A stretch of 64,000 nucleotides of DNA, from NCBI RefSeq assembly GCF_002845745.1, contig NZ_PIUM01000030.1, forward strand, positions 1 through 64,000, read 5' to 3'. The notes under the pieces are model-generated. The model was not told the origin of the DNA and ran no database searches. It was given only the letters and a program-made list of their open reading frames with translations. A program made the translations under genes and the position numbers. This DNA comes from Telmatospirillum siberiense. GTDB lineage: Bacteria > Pseudomonadota > Alphaproteobacteria > Rhodospirillales > Magnetospirillaceae. This document shows positions 1 to 8,642 of the stretch, in pieces (positions within the stretch are counted from its first letter, which is position 1; every line of letters starts with the position of its first letter).

Positions 1-51
1 CAAACGCTCGCGGTCTTCGACGGAAAGCAGGATGCAGACGGTCTGAGCCAT
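1..51 (-). CDS. IS630-family transposase, N-terminal fragment cut by the window edge
   Basis: Reading leftward from the ATG at 51, the 17 visible residues begin MAQTVCILLSVEDRERL. This resembles the usual start of IS630-family transposases (M-x-x-TVCI-L-x-x-EDR-x-RL) found in many alphaproteobacteria. The gene runs off the left edge, so neither its integrity nor the far end of the element can be judged. A short palindrome, GAATC-4-GATTC, lies just outside the start at 59-72. The call rests on a short peptide and on memory of the family, so it is tentative. Confidence 0.5.
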   Translation of the reverse strand, partial: MAQTVCILLSVEDRERL

Positions 52-107
52 GCCGAGAGAATCGCATGATTCAGGCTGCCTGTGAATCCTCCGTTTGCGT
101 CAATGCA

Positions 108-596
108 CTAGCGATCCAGATCGCCCCAGCCGACCACCTTCCAGCGGCCGTCGGTCTGGCGTTGCAGATGGAACCCGCTTGACGGCGCCGTCGCCGGGCC
201 GATGACTTGGCCTGCGGACATTTCCTGCTGTTCGATGATGATCTCGACGTCCTGGTCCGGGGTGACGCTGCGCTCGGAGATGACCCGGTAGGCCAGGTAT
301 TTCGTCGGATCCGCGGGGTCGCTGAAAATTCCGGCATATTGCTCTTCGTCATCGTCGACCATGCGGCACAGGTCCGGCCGGCCCCATTCGAAACAGGCCA
401 GCAAGGTTTCGACGGCGCAAAGCGGCGTTTCGGCGCGACCGATGCAGCGGCTGGAGGTGGCGCGTTCGTCGGTGCCGATGATGCGCCACGGGACTGCGCC
501 GTCATGGTCCCGCTGCTCGCCCGCCATCACGGCGCTGGCCGATGCGGCGGATAAGACGGCGGCGAAGCAGATTGTTATGACGACATGTCGAAGCAT
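108..596 (-). CDS. Small exported protein of unknown function
   Basis: This 162-residue protein opens with a clear Sec signal: a positively charged MLRH, a hydrophobic stretch, and an Ala-rich cleavage region ending near VMAGE at about residue 26. The mature part is acidic and carries four cysteines (within SRCIG, PLCAV, LACFE and DLCRM), which suggests disulphide bonds in the periplasm. I recognise no domain. The C-terminus (DGRWKVVGWGDLD) is typical of small secreted proteins with a beta-sheet end strand. It is transcribed toward the transposase fragment and shares no obvious operon with the hemerythrin-fusion gene on the other strand. Confidence 0.7.
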   Translation of the reverse strand: MLRHVVITICFAAVLSAASASAVMAGEQRDHDGAVPWRIIGTDERATSSRCIGRAETPLCAVETLLACFEWGRPDLCRMVDDDEEQYAGIFSDPADPTKYLAYRVISERSVTPDQDVEIIIEQQEMSAGQVIGPATAPSSGFHLQRQTDGRWKVVGWGDLDR

Positions 597-886
597 GGGG
601 AATGGCTACCATAGGCGTTTGATCGGGGCCAGCCTGAACTTCCTTTTTCAATTCCGGGGCGCGGGGCAGTCAATGAGTGGAGCCGCCGGTGGTCGCGGAT
701 ATTTTTGGAATTATCCGTAGATCAGGGATGGCTCTTGAAAATACATCGTGATCAATGTGTCGAGATTGGTTAAGACATATTGTTGAGTATGTGATGTCTT
801 GCTTTGATATTCACGTCGAATTCCAAACATATTGCGGATGTAATATTTTATTGTTCGCAATGCAGGCTGTTTTCCTGGGGAAACGG
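597..886. other. AT-rich intergenic region upstream of the MBL/hemerythrin fusion
   Basis: About 290 bases lie between the divergent small exported protein and the fusion gene. The half from about 720 to 870 is clearly richer in A and T than its surroundings, as expected for a promoter region. I see no convincing coding sequence. The reading frame stays open upstream of 887 as far as 755 but has poor codon character. Confidence 0.5.
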
Positions 887-3496
887 ATGCGCGTTGTAAA
901 AGTTGCCACAGGCATTCATTGGGTGGATCTTCCTGAGGTAGACCTCAGAATCCTATGCGGTTGCCCGGCGGATGCCATCAAACATCTGATGAAACGCGGG
1001 CTGGTGCAAAAAACGGACATCGACGGTTCGGCCTGCGAGACGGGGCCGAATGCCATTCTTCTCTCGGACGTGGCCGTACAGAACGGCGAGTTCAGCAACC
1101 TGTCCGAATTTCCCATCCTGCAGATGCTCTACCGGCAGGGGATGATTCTTCCCGGTCATCCCAACAACAAGGGGGCGAGGCCGCTGCTGATCGGCCTCAA
1201 GGAGCAGGTCGCGGCGCAACTCGCCTACATTCATCGAGGCAATTACGGTTTGACCTCGAAAGAGGAGCTGATCGCCGCCGGTGTGCCGGAGGCCGAGGCC
1301 GTCGAATGGATGCGCGTAAAGCAGCGCTTCGCCTTTGGTCGGATACGGGCATCGCATGAACTGATCGACAGTTGCATCATCGGCGAGACGCCAGTGGATA
1401 TAAGGCCCGGGGTGACCATCCGGCGGCTCGACCTCAATGTCTACGAGATCCGCCACGGAACGGACGGCGTGGTGATTAATCTCAATCTTGAACCCTTTGA
1501 AACCTATGAGCCGCCCTATCCGCTCAATTATCACAATTTGCGGCGCGAATATTTCGCGGTGGTCCATTCGGGGGAGGGGGACGGCTGGGACGTCAACCGG
1601 CCCACCATGTCGAGCGTCCTGATGTTCCAGGGGAAAGTTTTCCTGATCGACGCCGGTCCCAATCTGCATGCGGTGTTGAAGTCGCTGGGGATCAGCATCA
1701 ATGAGGTCGAGGGGATCTTCCAGACGCATAGTCATGACGATCATTTCTGCGGGCTGACCACCCTGATCCGGGCCGATCGGCGCATCCGCTATTTTGCGAC
1801 TGCCGCGGTGCGCGCGGCAGTCACCAAAAAGCTGGCCGCGCTGATGTCCATCACCGAGGCCAGCTTCGAGGAATATTTCGACGTCCGCGATTTGGAAATC
1901 GACCGTTGGAACGACGTGGACGGATTGAACGTCAAGCCGATGTTCTCTCCCCATCCGGTGGAAACGACGATCTTCGCCTTTCAGGCCCTGTCCGAATCCG
2001 GGGTGATGTCTTACGGGCATTATGCCGATATTGTCTCCTTCGACGTTCTTGACCAGATGACCACGGAGGATCCGAACCTGTCCGGGATCTCCCCGGCGCT
2101 GGCGGCCAAGGTCCGCGACAGTTATCTGATGCCCGTCGACGTCAAGAAGATCGATATCGGCGGCGGCCTGATCCACGGTTCGGCCGAGGATTTCGCGGAG
2201 GACCGCTCGAGCAGGATCATTCTCGCCCATACGGCGGTGGAATTGTCCAACACCCAGCGCAAGATCGGATCGGGCGCTCCATTCGGGACGGTGGACGTCC
2301 TGATTCCCTCGGTGCGCGATTACGCCTTGCAAAAGGCGCATGGTTTTCTGACCGCCTATTTTCCGGACGTGCCGTCCAACGACCTGGAAATGCTGCTCAA
2401 CCGGCCGATCCTCGACATCAACGCCGAGGCCATCGTTTTGCGCCAGGGGGAGTTGTGCGGTGCGGTGACCATGTCCTTGACCGGTTTGATGGAGGTGGTC
2501 GACAACGAGGGCGACAGCCGTTATCTGCTGTCATCGGGCATTCTGATCGGCGAATGCGCCTGCCTTCATGAACGTCCGGTCACCAAGACCTACCGCGCGG
2601 CCAGCTTCGTCAAGGCGCTCACCTGGCCGGCCGAGTTTTACCGCAACTTCATCCGGCATAATCACCTGATGGAAACCATTCTGGCCACGGCCGACATGCG
2701 CGGCATTTTCGCCCGCACGCGGCTGTTCGGTGAAAATGTCTCCATCCCCGTGTTGAACCGCCTGGTGCGGGTCTCCTCGACGCTCTCGCTCAAGCCCGGC
2801 GAAGCGGTGGACGAAGGCGGCGATTGCCTGTTCCTCATCCGCTCCGGACTGCTGGATCGGCGGATCGGGGGAAAAGTCGCGGAGGTTCTCGAGCCTGGAG
2901 ATTTCTTCGGCGAATCCATGGTCTTGCATGGCCGGCGACCGCTCAGCCGCATCATCGCCCATAAGGCCTGCGACCTGATTGCCATACCGGGGGCGATGCT
3001 GCGGGACATTCCCATCGTTCGCTGGAAATTGTTCGAGACCTATCTCCGCCGTCTCAGCGTGCTGGTGGCGCCGTCCGGAGTGGGGTCGGTTTTTCCATGG
3101 AGTGCCGATTATGCGGTGGGGGTGCCGCTGATCGATCACCAGCATCAGAAACTCTTCGAAATCGCCAACCGGGTCATTTTGGCGTTTGACCGCGGGGATG
3201 TCGCCGAAACGAGCCGGACCCTGTTCGAGCTTTTTGAATATAATAAGTATCATCTCGATGAAGAGATAAAATATCTCAAAAAGATCGCATTTCCTGACGT
3301 GGAACAGCACGAAATAATACATGCTAAATTCCGGAAAGATATCGTTGTGGGGATGGCTGTGTGGAAAAATGGTGATGCGATGGAACTGATTGATCGGTCG
3401 GAATTTATCGAATTTTTCCATGCCTGGATCATTGACCATATCTTCAAAGAGGATAGAAAGTTCGCGCGATATCTGTACGGTGGATATGCCGAATAG
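887..3496 (+). CDS. MBL-fold / cyclic-nucleotide-binding / hemerythrin fusion protein
   Basis: An 869-residue soluble multidomain protein. An N-terminal region of about 200 residues, which I do not recognise, is followed by a metallo-beta-lactamase fold with the metal motif THSHDDH (H281, H283, D285, H286). A cNMP-binding-like beta-barrel follows (about 615-725, with EPGDFFGES). A complete bacteriohemerythrin domain ends the protein (about 735-869), with its iron ligands in IDHQHQKLFE, YHLDEE, HEIIH and HIFKED. Hemerythrin domains bind O2 at a di-iron site, so the protein probably couples oxygen or redox state and nucleotide binding to a metallohydrolase-like domain. The ATG at 887 follows GGGG at 877-880; the frame stays open to 755, so a longer form is possible. 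It stands alone in transcription. Confidence 0.8.
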   Translation: MRVVKVATGIHWVDLPEVDLRILCGCPADAIKHLMKRGLVQKTDIDGSACETGPNAILLSDVAVQNGEFSNLSEFPILQMLYRQGMILPGHPNNKGARPLLIGLKEQVAAQLAYIHRGNYGLTSKEELIAAGVPEAEAVEWMRVKQRFAFGRIRASHELIDSCIIGETPVDIRPGVTIRRLDLNVYEIRHGTDGVVINLNLEPFETYEPPYPLNYHNLRREYFAVVHSGEGDGWDVNRPTMSSVLMFQGKVFLIDAGPNLHAVLKSLGISINEVEGIFQTHSHDDHFCGLTTLIRADRRIRYFATAAVRAAVTKKLAALMSITEASFEEYFDVRDLEIDRWNDVDGLNVKPMFSPHPVETTIFAFQALSESGVMSYGHYADIVSFDVLDQMTTEDPNLSGISPALAAKVRDSYLMPVDVKKIDIGGGLIHGSAEDFAEDRSSRIILAHTAVELSNTQRKIGSGAPFGTVDVLIPSVRDYALQKAHGFLTAYFPDVPSNDLEMLLNRPILDINAEAIVLRQGELCGAVTMSLTGLMEVVDNEGDSRYLLSSGILIGECACLHERPVTKTYRAASFVKALTWPAEFYRNFIRHNHLMETILATADMRGIFARTRLFGENVSIPVLNRLVRVSSTLSLKPGEAVDEGGDCLFLIRSGLLDRRIGGKVAEVLEPGDFFGESMVLHGRRPLSRIIAHKACDLIAIPGAMLRDIPIVRWKLFETYLRRLSVLVAPSGVGSVFPWSADYAVGVPLIDHQHQKLFEIANRVILAFDRGDVAETSRTLFELFEYNKYHLDEEIKYLKKIAFPDVEQHEIIHAKFRKDIVVGMAVWKNGDAMELIDRSEFIEFFHAWIIDHIFKEDRKFARYLYGGYAE

Positions 3497-3510
3497 AGCC
3501 CCGTCCGGAT

Positions 3511-3529
3511 CCGAGACTTCCCGTCTCGG
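3511..3529 (+). terminator. Stem-loop after the hemerythrin fusion gene
   Basis: A perfect 7-bp inverted repeat, CCGAGAC and GTCTCGG with a 5-base loop, lies 15 bases past the stop codon. It is not followed by a T-run, so it is at best a weak or Rho-assisted terminator, or an mRNA 3' end structure. Confidence 0.4.
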
Positions 3530-3641
3530 CGCCTTGCGCCTTGGTGTGGAAGATGAACCTTATTGGGGTTGCAGGCGCGATCTTGGAGCATGATTCGACG
3601 GAATCGTATCCTGTTCCGGAAAGGCGGGAAGGGGAGCGCCG

Positions 3642-4916
3642 GTGAATATCGTCTTTTTTGTCCTGATCGCCGCGGCTTTCGGGGTTGCCGGGTGGCGCCA
3701 GGTGACGCAATCGCCCACGGCGGCCGGCGTCCCGATGGAGGCTCTGGGACAAGCCGCCCTGAAGTCGGCGGAAGGGGCCGTCACCCTCGGGCTGGGGTTG
3801 ATCGGCACCATGGCCCTGTTCCTCGGCATCATGAGGATCGCCGAGGCCGGCGGCCTGATGCGGGTGCTGGCCCGTCTGCTCAGGCCTTTGCTGCATCGGC
3901 TGTTTCCCGAGATTCCACCTGATCATCCGGCGATGGGCGCCATGGTGATGAATGTCGCCGCCAATGTCCTGGGCCTGTCCAATGCCGCGACGCCCTTCGG
4001 TGTTCGGGCCATGCAGGCACTCGACCGGCTCAATCCGCGCAAGGGTGTGGCGACCGACGCCATGGTGCTGTTCCTCGCGCTTAACACCGCCAACGTCACC
4101 TTGCTGCCGACCCATGTGATGGCGCTTCGCACGGCGATCGGTTCGCATGATCCGGCGGCGGTGATTCCCACGACCTTGTTCGCGACCCTATGGTCGACCG
4201 GTTTCGCCATCCTTTTTGCCAAATGGGGGGCCCGCTGGTTTCCGGCGGACGGCGCCGTTTCCTCCGAACGGACGGATGAGATGGCGGACGAGCCCGTTCC
4301 GGAAGAGGTGCCTCCGGCTTATCCGCTTTGGGTATCGGTCCTGGCGGGGGTGGTCTGTCTTTTGGTGATCCCCGTGACGGTGATCTGGGGGCGTGTCGTC
4401 TCGCCATGGATCATTCCGTCCATGCTGGTCGGCGTTCTGGGCTACGGCCTGATCCGCCGGGTCGCCGTCTACGAGGCCTTCGTCGAAGGGGCGAAGGACG
4501 GCCTGGCCGTTTCCTTGCGCATCCTTCCCTATCTGGTGGCGATCCTGGTCGCGGTCGGGATGTTCCGCGACAGCGGGGCGATGGAGTTGCTGATCGTCCC
4601 GCTCGGCCGGCTCACCGGCGCCTTGGGTCTGCCGCCGGAAGCTCTCAGCATGGCCGTTCTGCGGTCGCTGTCCGGTTCGGCGTCCTTCGGTTATCTGGCC
4701 GCCCTGCTCAAGGATCCCGCCATCGGGCCGGATGGTTATCTGGGTATGCTGGTCAGCACCATCTACGGTTCGTCCGAGACGACCTTTTACGTCCTGGCCG
4801 TCTATTTCGGCGCCGCCGGCGTCAAGCGCATCCGTCACGCCCTGCTGGCCGGGCTGCTGGCCGACCTGGGCGGGACGGTATTCTCGGTGTTGATCTGCGG
4901 ATGGCTTTACGGATAG
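3642..4916 (+). CDS. SpmA-SpmB-type nucleoside recognition (Gate) domain membrane protein
   Basis: A 424-residue polytopic membrane protein with a GTG start. It has two related halves. The first (about 1-200) matches SpmA, with NVAANVLGLSNAATPFG and ALNTANVTLLPT. The second (about 225-424) matches SpmB, with SLSGSASFGYLAAL and YGSSETTFYVLAVYFG. In endospore formers SpmA and SpmB are separate spore core dehydration proteins. In Gram-negative bacteria a fused form is common and its role is unknown, possibly transport of a small solute. A charged loop at about 205-225 links the halves. A terminator hairpin begins two bases past its stop. Confidence 0.85.
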   Translation: MNIVFFVLIAAAFGVAGWRQVTQSPTAAGVPMEALGQAALKSAEGAVTLGLGLIGTMALFLGIMRIAEAGGLMRVLARLLRPLLHRLFPEIPPDHPAMGAMVMNVAANVLGLSNAATPFGVRAMQALDRLNPRKGVATDAMVLFLALNTANVTLLPTHVMALRTAIGSHDPAAVIPTTLFATLWSTGFAILFAKWGARWFPADGAVSSERTDEMADEPVPEEVPPAYPLWVSVLAGVVCLLVIPVTVIWGRVVSPWIIPSMLVGVLGYGLIRRVAVYEAFVEGAKDGLAVSLRILPYLVAILVAVGMFRDSGAMELLIVPLGRLTGALGLPPEALSMAVLRSLSGSASFGYLAALLKDPAIGPDGYLGMLVSTIYGSSETTFYVLAVYFGAAGVKRIRHALLAGLLADLGGTVFSVLICGWLYG

Positions 4917-4917
4917 T

Positions 4918-4937
4918 CCCCGTTCAGCGGGGCTTTT
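4918..4937 (+). terminator. Rho-independent terminator after the SpmA-SpmB-type gene
   Basis: CCCCG, a five-base loop and CGGGG are followed by CTTTTC. The stem begins 2 bases after the stop codon and overlaps the stop codon of the convergent DUF4405 gene, so one hairpin separates the two transcripts. Confidence 0.6.
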
Positions 4938-5472
4938 CGTCCAGGATAACGCGGAGCAGGTTCGGAAGCCTGGTTTGCCCGGCGGCGGCGATTTCCGCCA
5001 GGGAATCATCGGGGCCGGACACGGGGTAGCCGGCGGATCGCAGCCGTTCGATCATCTGGTCCGCAGGTTGGCCGAGGACCGGGGCTACCGCCGATAACGG
5101 AGCCCGCTCGACGGCTTTGACGACCCGGGCCATGGGGTTGCCTTCTCCGCCGGTCCCGCTCGCGGAGGCGATGAACCCGCCGGTGATCGCCATGACCACG
5201 ATGAAAATCGCCAGAGAGCGTCTCTTCGTCACCAGATTGGCGAAGGCGCTCCAGTTGCGCGCCACATGGAAGGCCGCGCCCGCCACGAATATCAGGCCCA
5301 GCCATTCATGGGCGGATTTCACCAGGCGCTCTTGAAGATGAAAGAACATCAGGATGCCGGTGACCGCGATCACCGCGAACAAGGCGGTGGTGATGGCCGT
5401 GGCATATTGGCGCAACAGCCGCGTGGTCAGGGGAAGCGTGGGAGTGAGGGGGGCGGATTGGATATGCGACAC
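4924..5472 (-). CDS. DUF4405 / cytochrome b561-like small membrane protein
   Basis: This 182-residue protein has three or four membrane helices (about 22-45, 55-75 and 85-107). Histidines sit in helix-embedded positions (FFHLQ, AHEWLG, FHVARNW), the pattern of DUF4405 proteins, which resemble the haem-b-binding helices of cytochrome b561 and formate dehydrogenase gamma subunits. A C-terminal soluble tail (about 115-182) carries a repeat-like stretch, LRSAGYPV/DSLAEIAAA, similar to the small helical domain often found behind DUF4405. A role in membrane electron transfer is inferred from the family, and no partner dehydrogenase lies next to it. Confidence 0.7.
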   Translation of the reverse strand: MSHIQSAPLTPTLPLTTRLLRQYATAITTALFAVIAVTGILMFFHLQERLVKSAHEWLGLIFVAGAAFHVARNWSAFANLVTKRRSLAIFIVVMAITGGFIASASGTGGEGNPMARVVKAVERAPLSAVAPVLGQPADQMIERLRSAGYPVSGPDDSLAEIAAAGQTRLPNLLRVILDEKPR

Positions 5473-5647
5473 CGTCGAAATTCCTGTCAGGATGAAACGT
5501 TGACGAAGAGTCTCATGACTCTGTTGCGTGATTGCGTCATCGAGGGGGCTTTATGTAACGAATGGTTGCGTTCAGCTAGCTTGTTTTTCAAGCCCTTGGC
5601 CTTAGCGCACGCATCCGCGTGCTTGGCCGCGGCCTCAATGGCCGCTT

Positions 5648-8470
5648 CTAATGAATTGTCTCTTCCACGCTCCGGTGTGCGAAGAGCTCGAAACTTTCCA
5701 CAGGCAGCGGTCGGCTGAAATAGTATCCCTGGTAATGATGGCAGCCATGGGAGGAGAGAAATGCGCGTTGCGCTTCCGTTTCCACCCCTTCTGCCATGAC
5801 CGACAGACCGAGACTCTGCGCCAGGGCGACGATGGTCCGGGCGATCGCCGCATCATTGGGATCGGTCAGCACGTCGCGAACGAACGATTGATCGATCTTC
5901 AGCTGATCGAGCGGCAGGCGCTTCAGATAGGACAGGGAGGAATAGCCGGTGCCGAAATCGTCAAGGGAGAAGCTCACTCCGGCTCTTTTCAATGCCGACA
6001 TTTTTTCGATGATGTCCTCCACATTGTCGACGAGCATGCTCTCGGTCAGTTCCAGTTTGAGCCTTTGCGGATTGGCTCCGGTGCGTTTCAACACGCCCTG
6101 CACTTTTTCGACGAAATCGGTTTGACGAAACTGGCGGGCACTGACGTTGACCGCCAGGCTGAGATGAGCCATGCCCGGTTGGTGTGACCAGGCGACGATC
6201 TGGCTGCAAGCGGTTTCCAGGACCCACTCGCCCAGCGGCAGGATCAATCCTGTCTCCTCGGCCAGGGGGATGAATTCGTGGGGGGAGACCATGCCGCGGT
6301 CGGGGTGGTGCCAGCGGACCAGGGCTTCCGCACCGACCGATTGGCCGGCGCCGTCCACCTGGGGCTGGTAGTAGAGCAGAAGCTGATTGTCCCTGATTCC
6401 TTGGCGTAAGGTCGCTTCCATGGCGGCGCGCGCCTGGACGGCGGCCTGCAGCTCGGGATCGAAGAAGCGCAGCGTGTTCCTGCCTGCGGCCTTCGCCTGG
6501 TACAAGGCGATATCGACCTGCTTCAGCAACTCCTCCACGCTTTCCTGATGGTCTCCGAACAAGGCTGCGCCGACACTGGCCGTACCATGATGTTCATGTT
6601 CGGAAACGCTGTAACGAGAGGAGAGGGCTGCGAGGATTTTCTCGCCGATCGTCTTGATCTGGGCCGCCGCCTCTTCCGGGTTTTCACTCAGATTTTCCAC
6701 CATGACGACGAACTCGTCGCCTCCCAGGCGGGCCACGGTATCGCCTTTACGGACGCAATTGGACAGGCGTTCCGCCACCTGTCGAAGCAACTGATCTCCG
6801 GTTTCATGACCGAACGTGTCGTTCAGCGTTTTGAAGTTGTCCAGATCGATGAGCATCAGCGCCCCTCCGCATTTGGTGCGTTCGCGGGACGCCAGGGTCC
6901 GGTGGAGCCGATCGAGGAGAAGCCGGCGGTTGGGCAGGTCCGTCAACGGGTCGTGATAGGCGAGATATTCGATTTCAGTCTGCGCCGTTTTGATCTGGCT
7001 GCGCGTCCGCAGGGTTTCCATGCCGAAGACGAGGTTGCGTGCCAACTCCTCCAGCAGCGCGATTTCTTCGGTGCCGAACGCGTCGGATTCCGCGGCATAT
7101 ATGGTGAGAGCGCCTATCGTCTGCGCATGGCTGACCAAGGGGAGCGCGATGCTGGCGGTGTAGCCGCGCTTGATCGCGGCTTCTCGCCACGGTGCCAAGG
7201 TCGGATTGGTCAGGATATTCTGGTTGACTTGGCATTTTCCGGTGTCGATGGCCTTGCCGGTAGGACCTCGGCCGATGGCAAGCTCGGAACTCCATGAAAT
7301 CCGGGTGTTCTCCAGATAGCCGTCCTCATAACCCGATTGGGCGACGGGCCGGACCGTTTTTTCCTCGTCATTTTCGGCAAATCCGACCCAGGCCATCAGA
7401 TATCCCCCCACCTCGACGACCAGTCGGCAGATATCGGATAGAAGCGCCGGCTCGTCCGCGGCGCGTGCCAAGCTCAGGTTGCCTTCGCTTAAAAGCCGCA
7501 AGGCCCGGGTAAGGCGTTGCCGCTCCTTCTCCGCCCGTTCGCTTTTTTTGATGCCGATTCCGGTGATGGTGACGACCAGAACCATCAGGATGATCGTCAT
7601 GACCGATTGCTTGTGCCAATCGCCGAGGAAGTCGTCGTTGGCGATACCGACAAAAATATAGCCGGGATAATTGTCGACTTTGCGGTACGACATGACGCGG
7701 GCGGTCTTGTCCAGCCAACTCGTTACATCATATGCGCCGGTTTCCGGGGCTTTTTGGAGAGCCCTGGTTAACGCTTCCTGCGTGATCCTGGTGCCTGTCG
7801 ACGAATAACGGCCTTTCGCTTCCGGATGGCGGGCGACGATTTCCATGTCGAGGTCGAGCAAGGTGACGACGCCCTTGGGGCCGATATCGATGGCTCTGAA
7901 CAGCTTCTGGAATTGCTCAAGCGTGATCAGCGCCAAAACCGCGCCCCCGAACGAACCGTCGGGACGATTGATGCGCCGGCCCAGGGCGATCGACCACTTT
8001 CCGCTGATCCGTCCGATCACCGGCTTGGAGACGAACAGGCCGGAATCCGGGTCGTCGCGGGCACGGATGAAATAATCGCGGTCGGCAACGCTGCTGCTGG
8101 TCGTGTTGCCCGCCGCCTCCCCGATTCCGTAGCGAAGATGGCCCGTCTCATCGACGATCCTGAGCGCGTCGAGTTCCGGATGATGTTTGATCTGACGATG
8201 GAGAAAAACGTTGATCGATGTTTCATCGATCCCCTTGGCAAGCTCGCTCTCCATTTCCTCGACGGTATCGAGCAAGGTGATGTCGATGCGATAAACCATG
8301 GCGGAAATGGTCTGTTCGAGAACCTGCGCCAAACCGTCCACCAACGTTGCCGCCCGGTCATGGGCCTGCTGGCGGCTTTGGAATAGCGCAGCGATCACGA
8401 TGAACGCGATCAACAGATCGACAAGGACGAAGACGACGATCCTGTGCGTCAGATAGGGCGGGCGTGCCAT
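5648..8470 (-). CDS. Membrane-anchored Cache-GAF-GGDEF-EAL c-di-GMP protein
   Basis: A 940-residue protein. A membrane helix (about 9-30) leads into a periplasmic double-Cache domain (to about 280, with DRDYFIRA and the motif RRINRPDGSFGG), followed by a second helix (about 288-305). A cytoplasmic GAF domain spans about 345-500. The GGDEF domain has an intact RLGGDEF near 582-586, so cyclase activity is plausible. The EAL domain has an intact GAEALVRW near 713-715 together with VNVSARQF, ELTES, DDFGTGYSS, KIDQSF, EGVET and HHYQGYYFSRP, so phosphodiesterase activity is also plausible. Which activity dominates cannot be told from sequence. It likely senses a small external ligand through Cache. 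Confidence 0.93.
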   Translation of the reverse strand: MARPPYLTHRIVVFVLVDLLIAFIVIAALFQSRQQAHDRAATLVDGLAQVLEQTISAMVYRIDITLLDTVEEMESELAKGIDETSINVFLHRQIKHHPELDALRIVDETGHLRYGIGEAAGNTTSSSVADRDYFIRARDDPDSGLFVSKPVIGRISGKWSIALGRRINRPDGSFGGAVLALITLEQFQKLFRAIDIGPKGVVTLLDLDMEIVARHPEAKGRYSSTGTRITQEALTRALQKAPETGAYDVTSWLDKTARVMSYRKVDNYPGYIFVGIANDDFLGDWHKQSVMTIILMVLVVTITGIGIKKSERAEKERQRLTRALRLLSEGNLSLARAADEPALLSDICRLVVEVGGYLMAWVGFAENDEEKTVRPVAQSGYEDGYLENTRISWSSELAIGRGPTGKAIDTGKCQVNQNILTNPTLAPWREAAIKRGYTASIALPLVSHAQTIGALTIYAAESDAFGTEEIALLEELARNLVFGMETLRTRSQIKTAQTEIEYLAYHDPLTDLPNRRLLLDRLHRTLASRERTKCGGALMLIDLDNFKTLNDTFGHETGDQLLRQVAERLSNCVRKGDTVARLGGDEFVVMVENLSENPEEAAAQIKTIGEKILAALSSRYSVSEHEHHGTASVGAALFGDHQESVEELLKQVDIALYQAKAAGRNTLRFFDPELQAAVQARAAMEATLRQGIRDNQLLLYYQPQVDGAGQSVGAEALVRWHHPDRGMVSPHEFIPLAEETGLILPLGEWVLETACSQIVAWSHQPGMAHLSLAVNVSARQFRQTDFVEKVQGVLKRTGANPQRLKLELTESMLVDNVEDIIEKMSALKRAGVSFSLDDFGTGYSSLSYLKRLPLDQLKIDQSFVRDVLTDPNDAAIARTIVALAQSLGLSVMAEGVETEAQRAFLSSHGCHHYQGYYFSRPLPVESFELFAHRSVEETIH

Positions 8471-8642
8471 CTCGGATCACTACTCTCAGATGGGCGGCTC
8501 CTCCGCCCGTATCCCAGGGTAGCTTAACGCCAATGCCGATGTTGCAAAAGCGAGATCACCCCTCTGGTTGATTCAATTGTTAATGGATCAACGCGGGGTG
8601 GTCTTGTCTTGAGGAATCCCTTCCGACGGCGGTACTTCGCTA

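Noticed and set aside
953-2341. Long antisense reading frame opposite the hemerythrin fusion
   Set aside because: High-GC shadow of the plus-strand gene; no domain and no start context.
3592-3605. GATTC-4-GAATC palindrome as a regulatory site
   Set aside because: Two GANTC sites close together (also at 59-72) are expected CcrM methylation sites in alphaproteobacteria; no further evidence for an operator.
5579-5622. Small hairpins between the DUF4405 and GGDEF-EAL genes as a terminator
   Set aside because: GCTTG-5-CAAGC and GCACGC-4-GCGTGC exist but have no T-run in the right direction; too weak to call.
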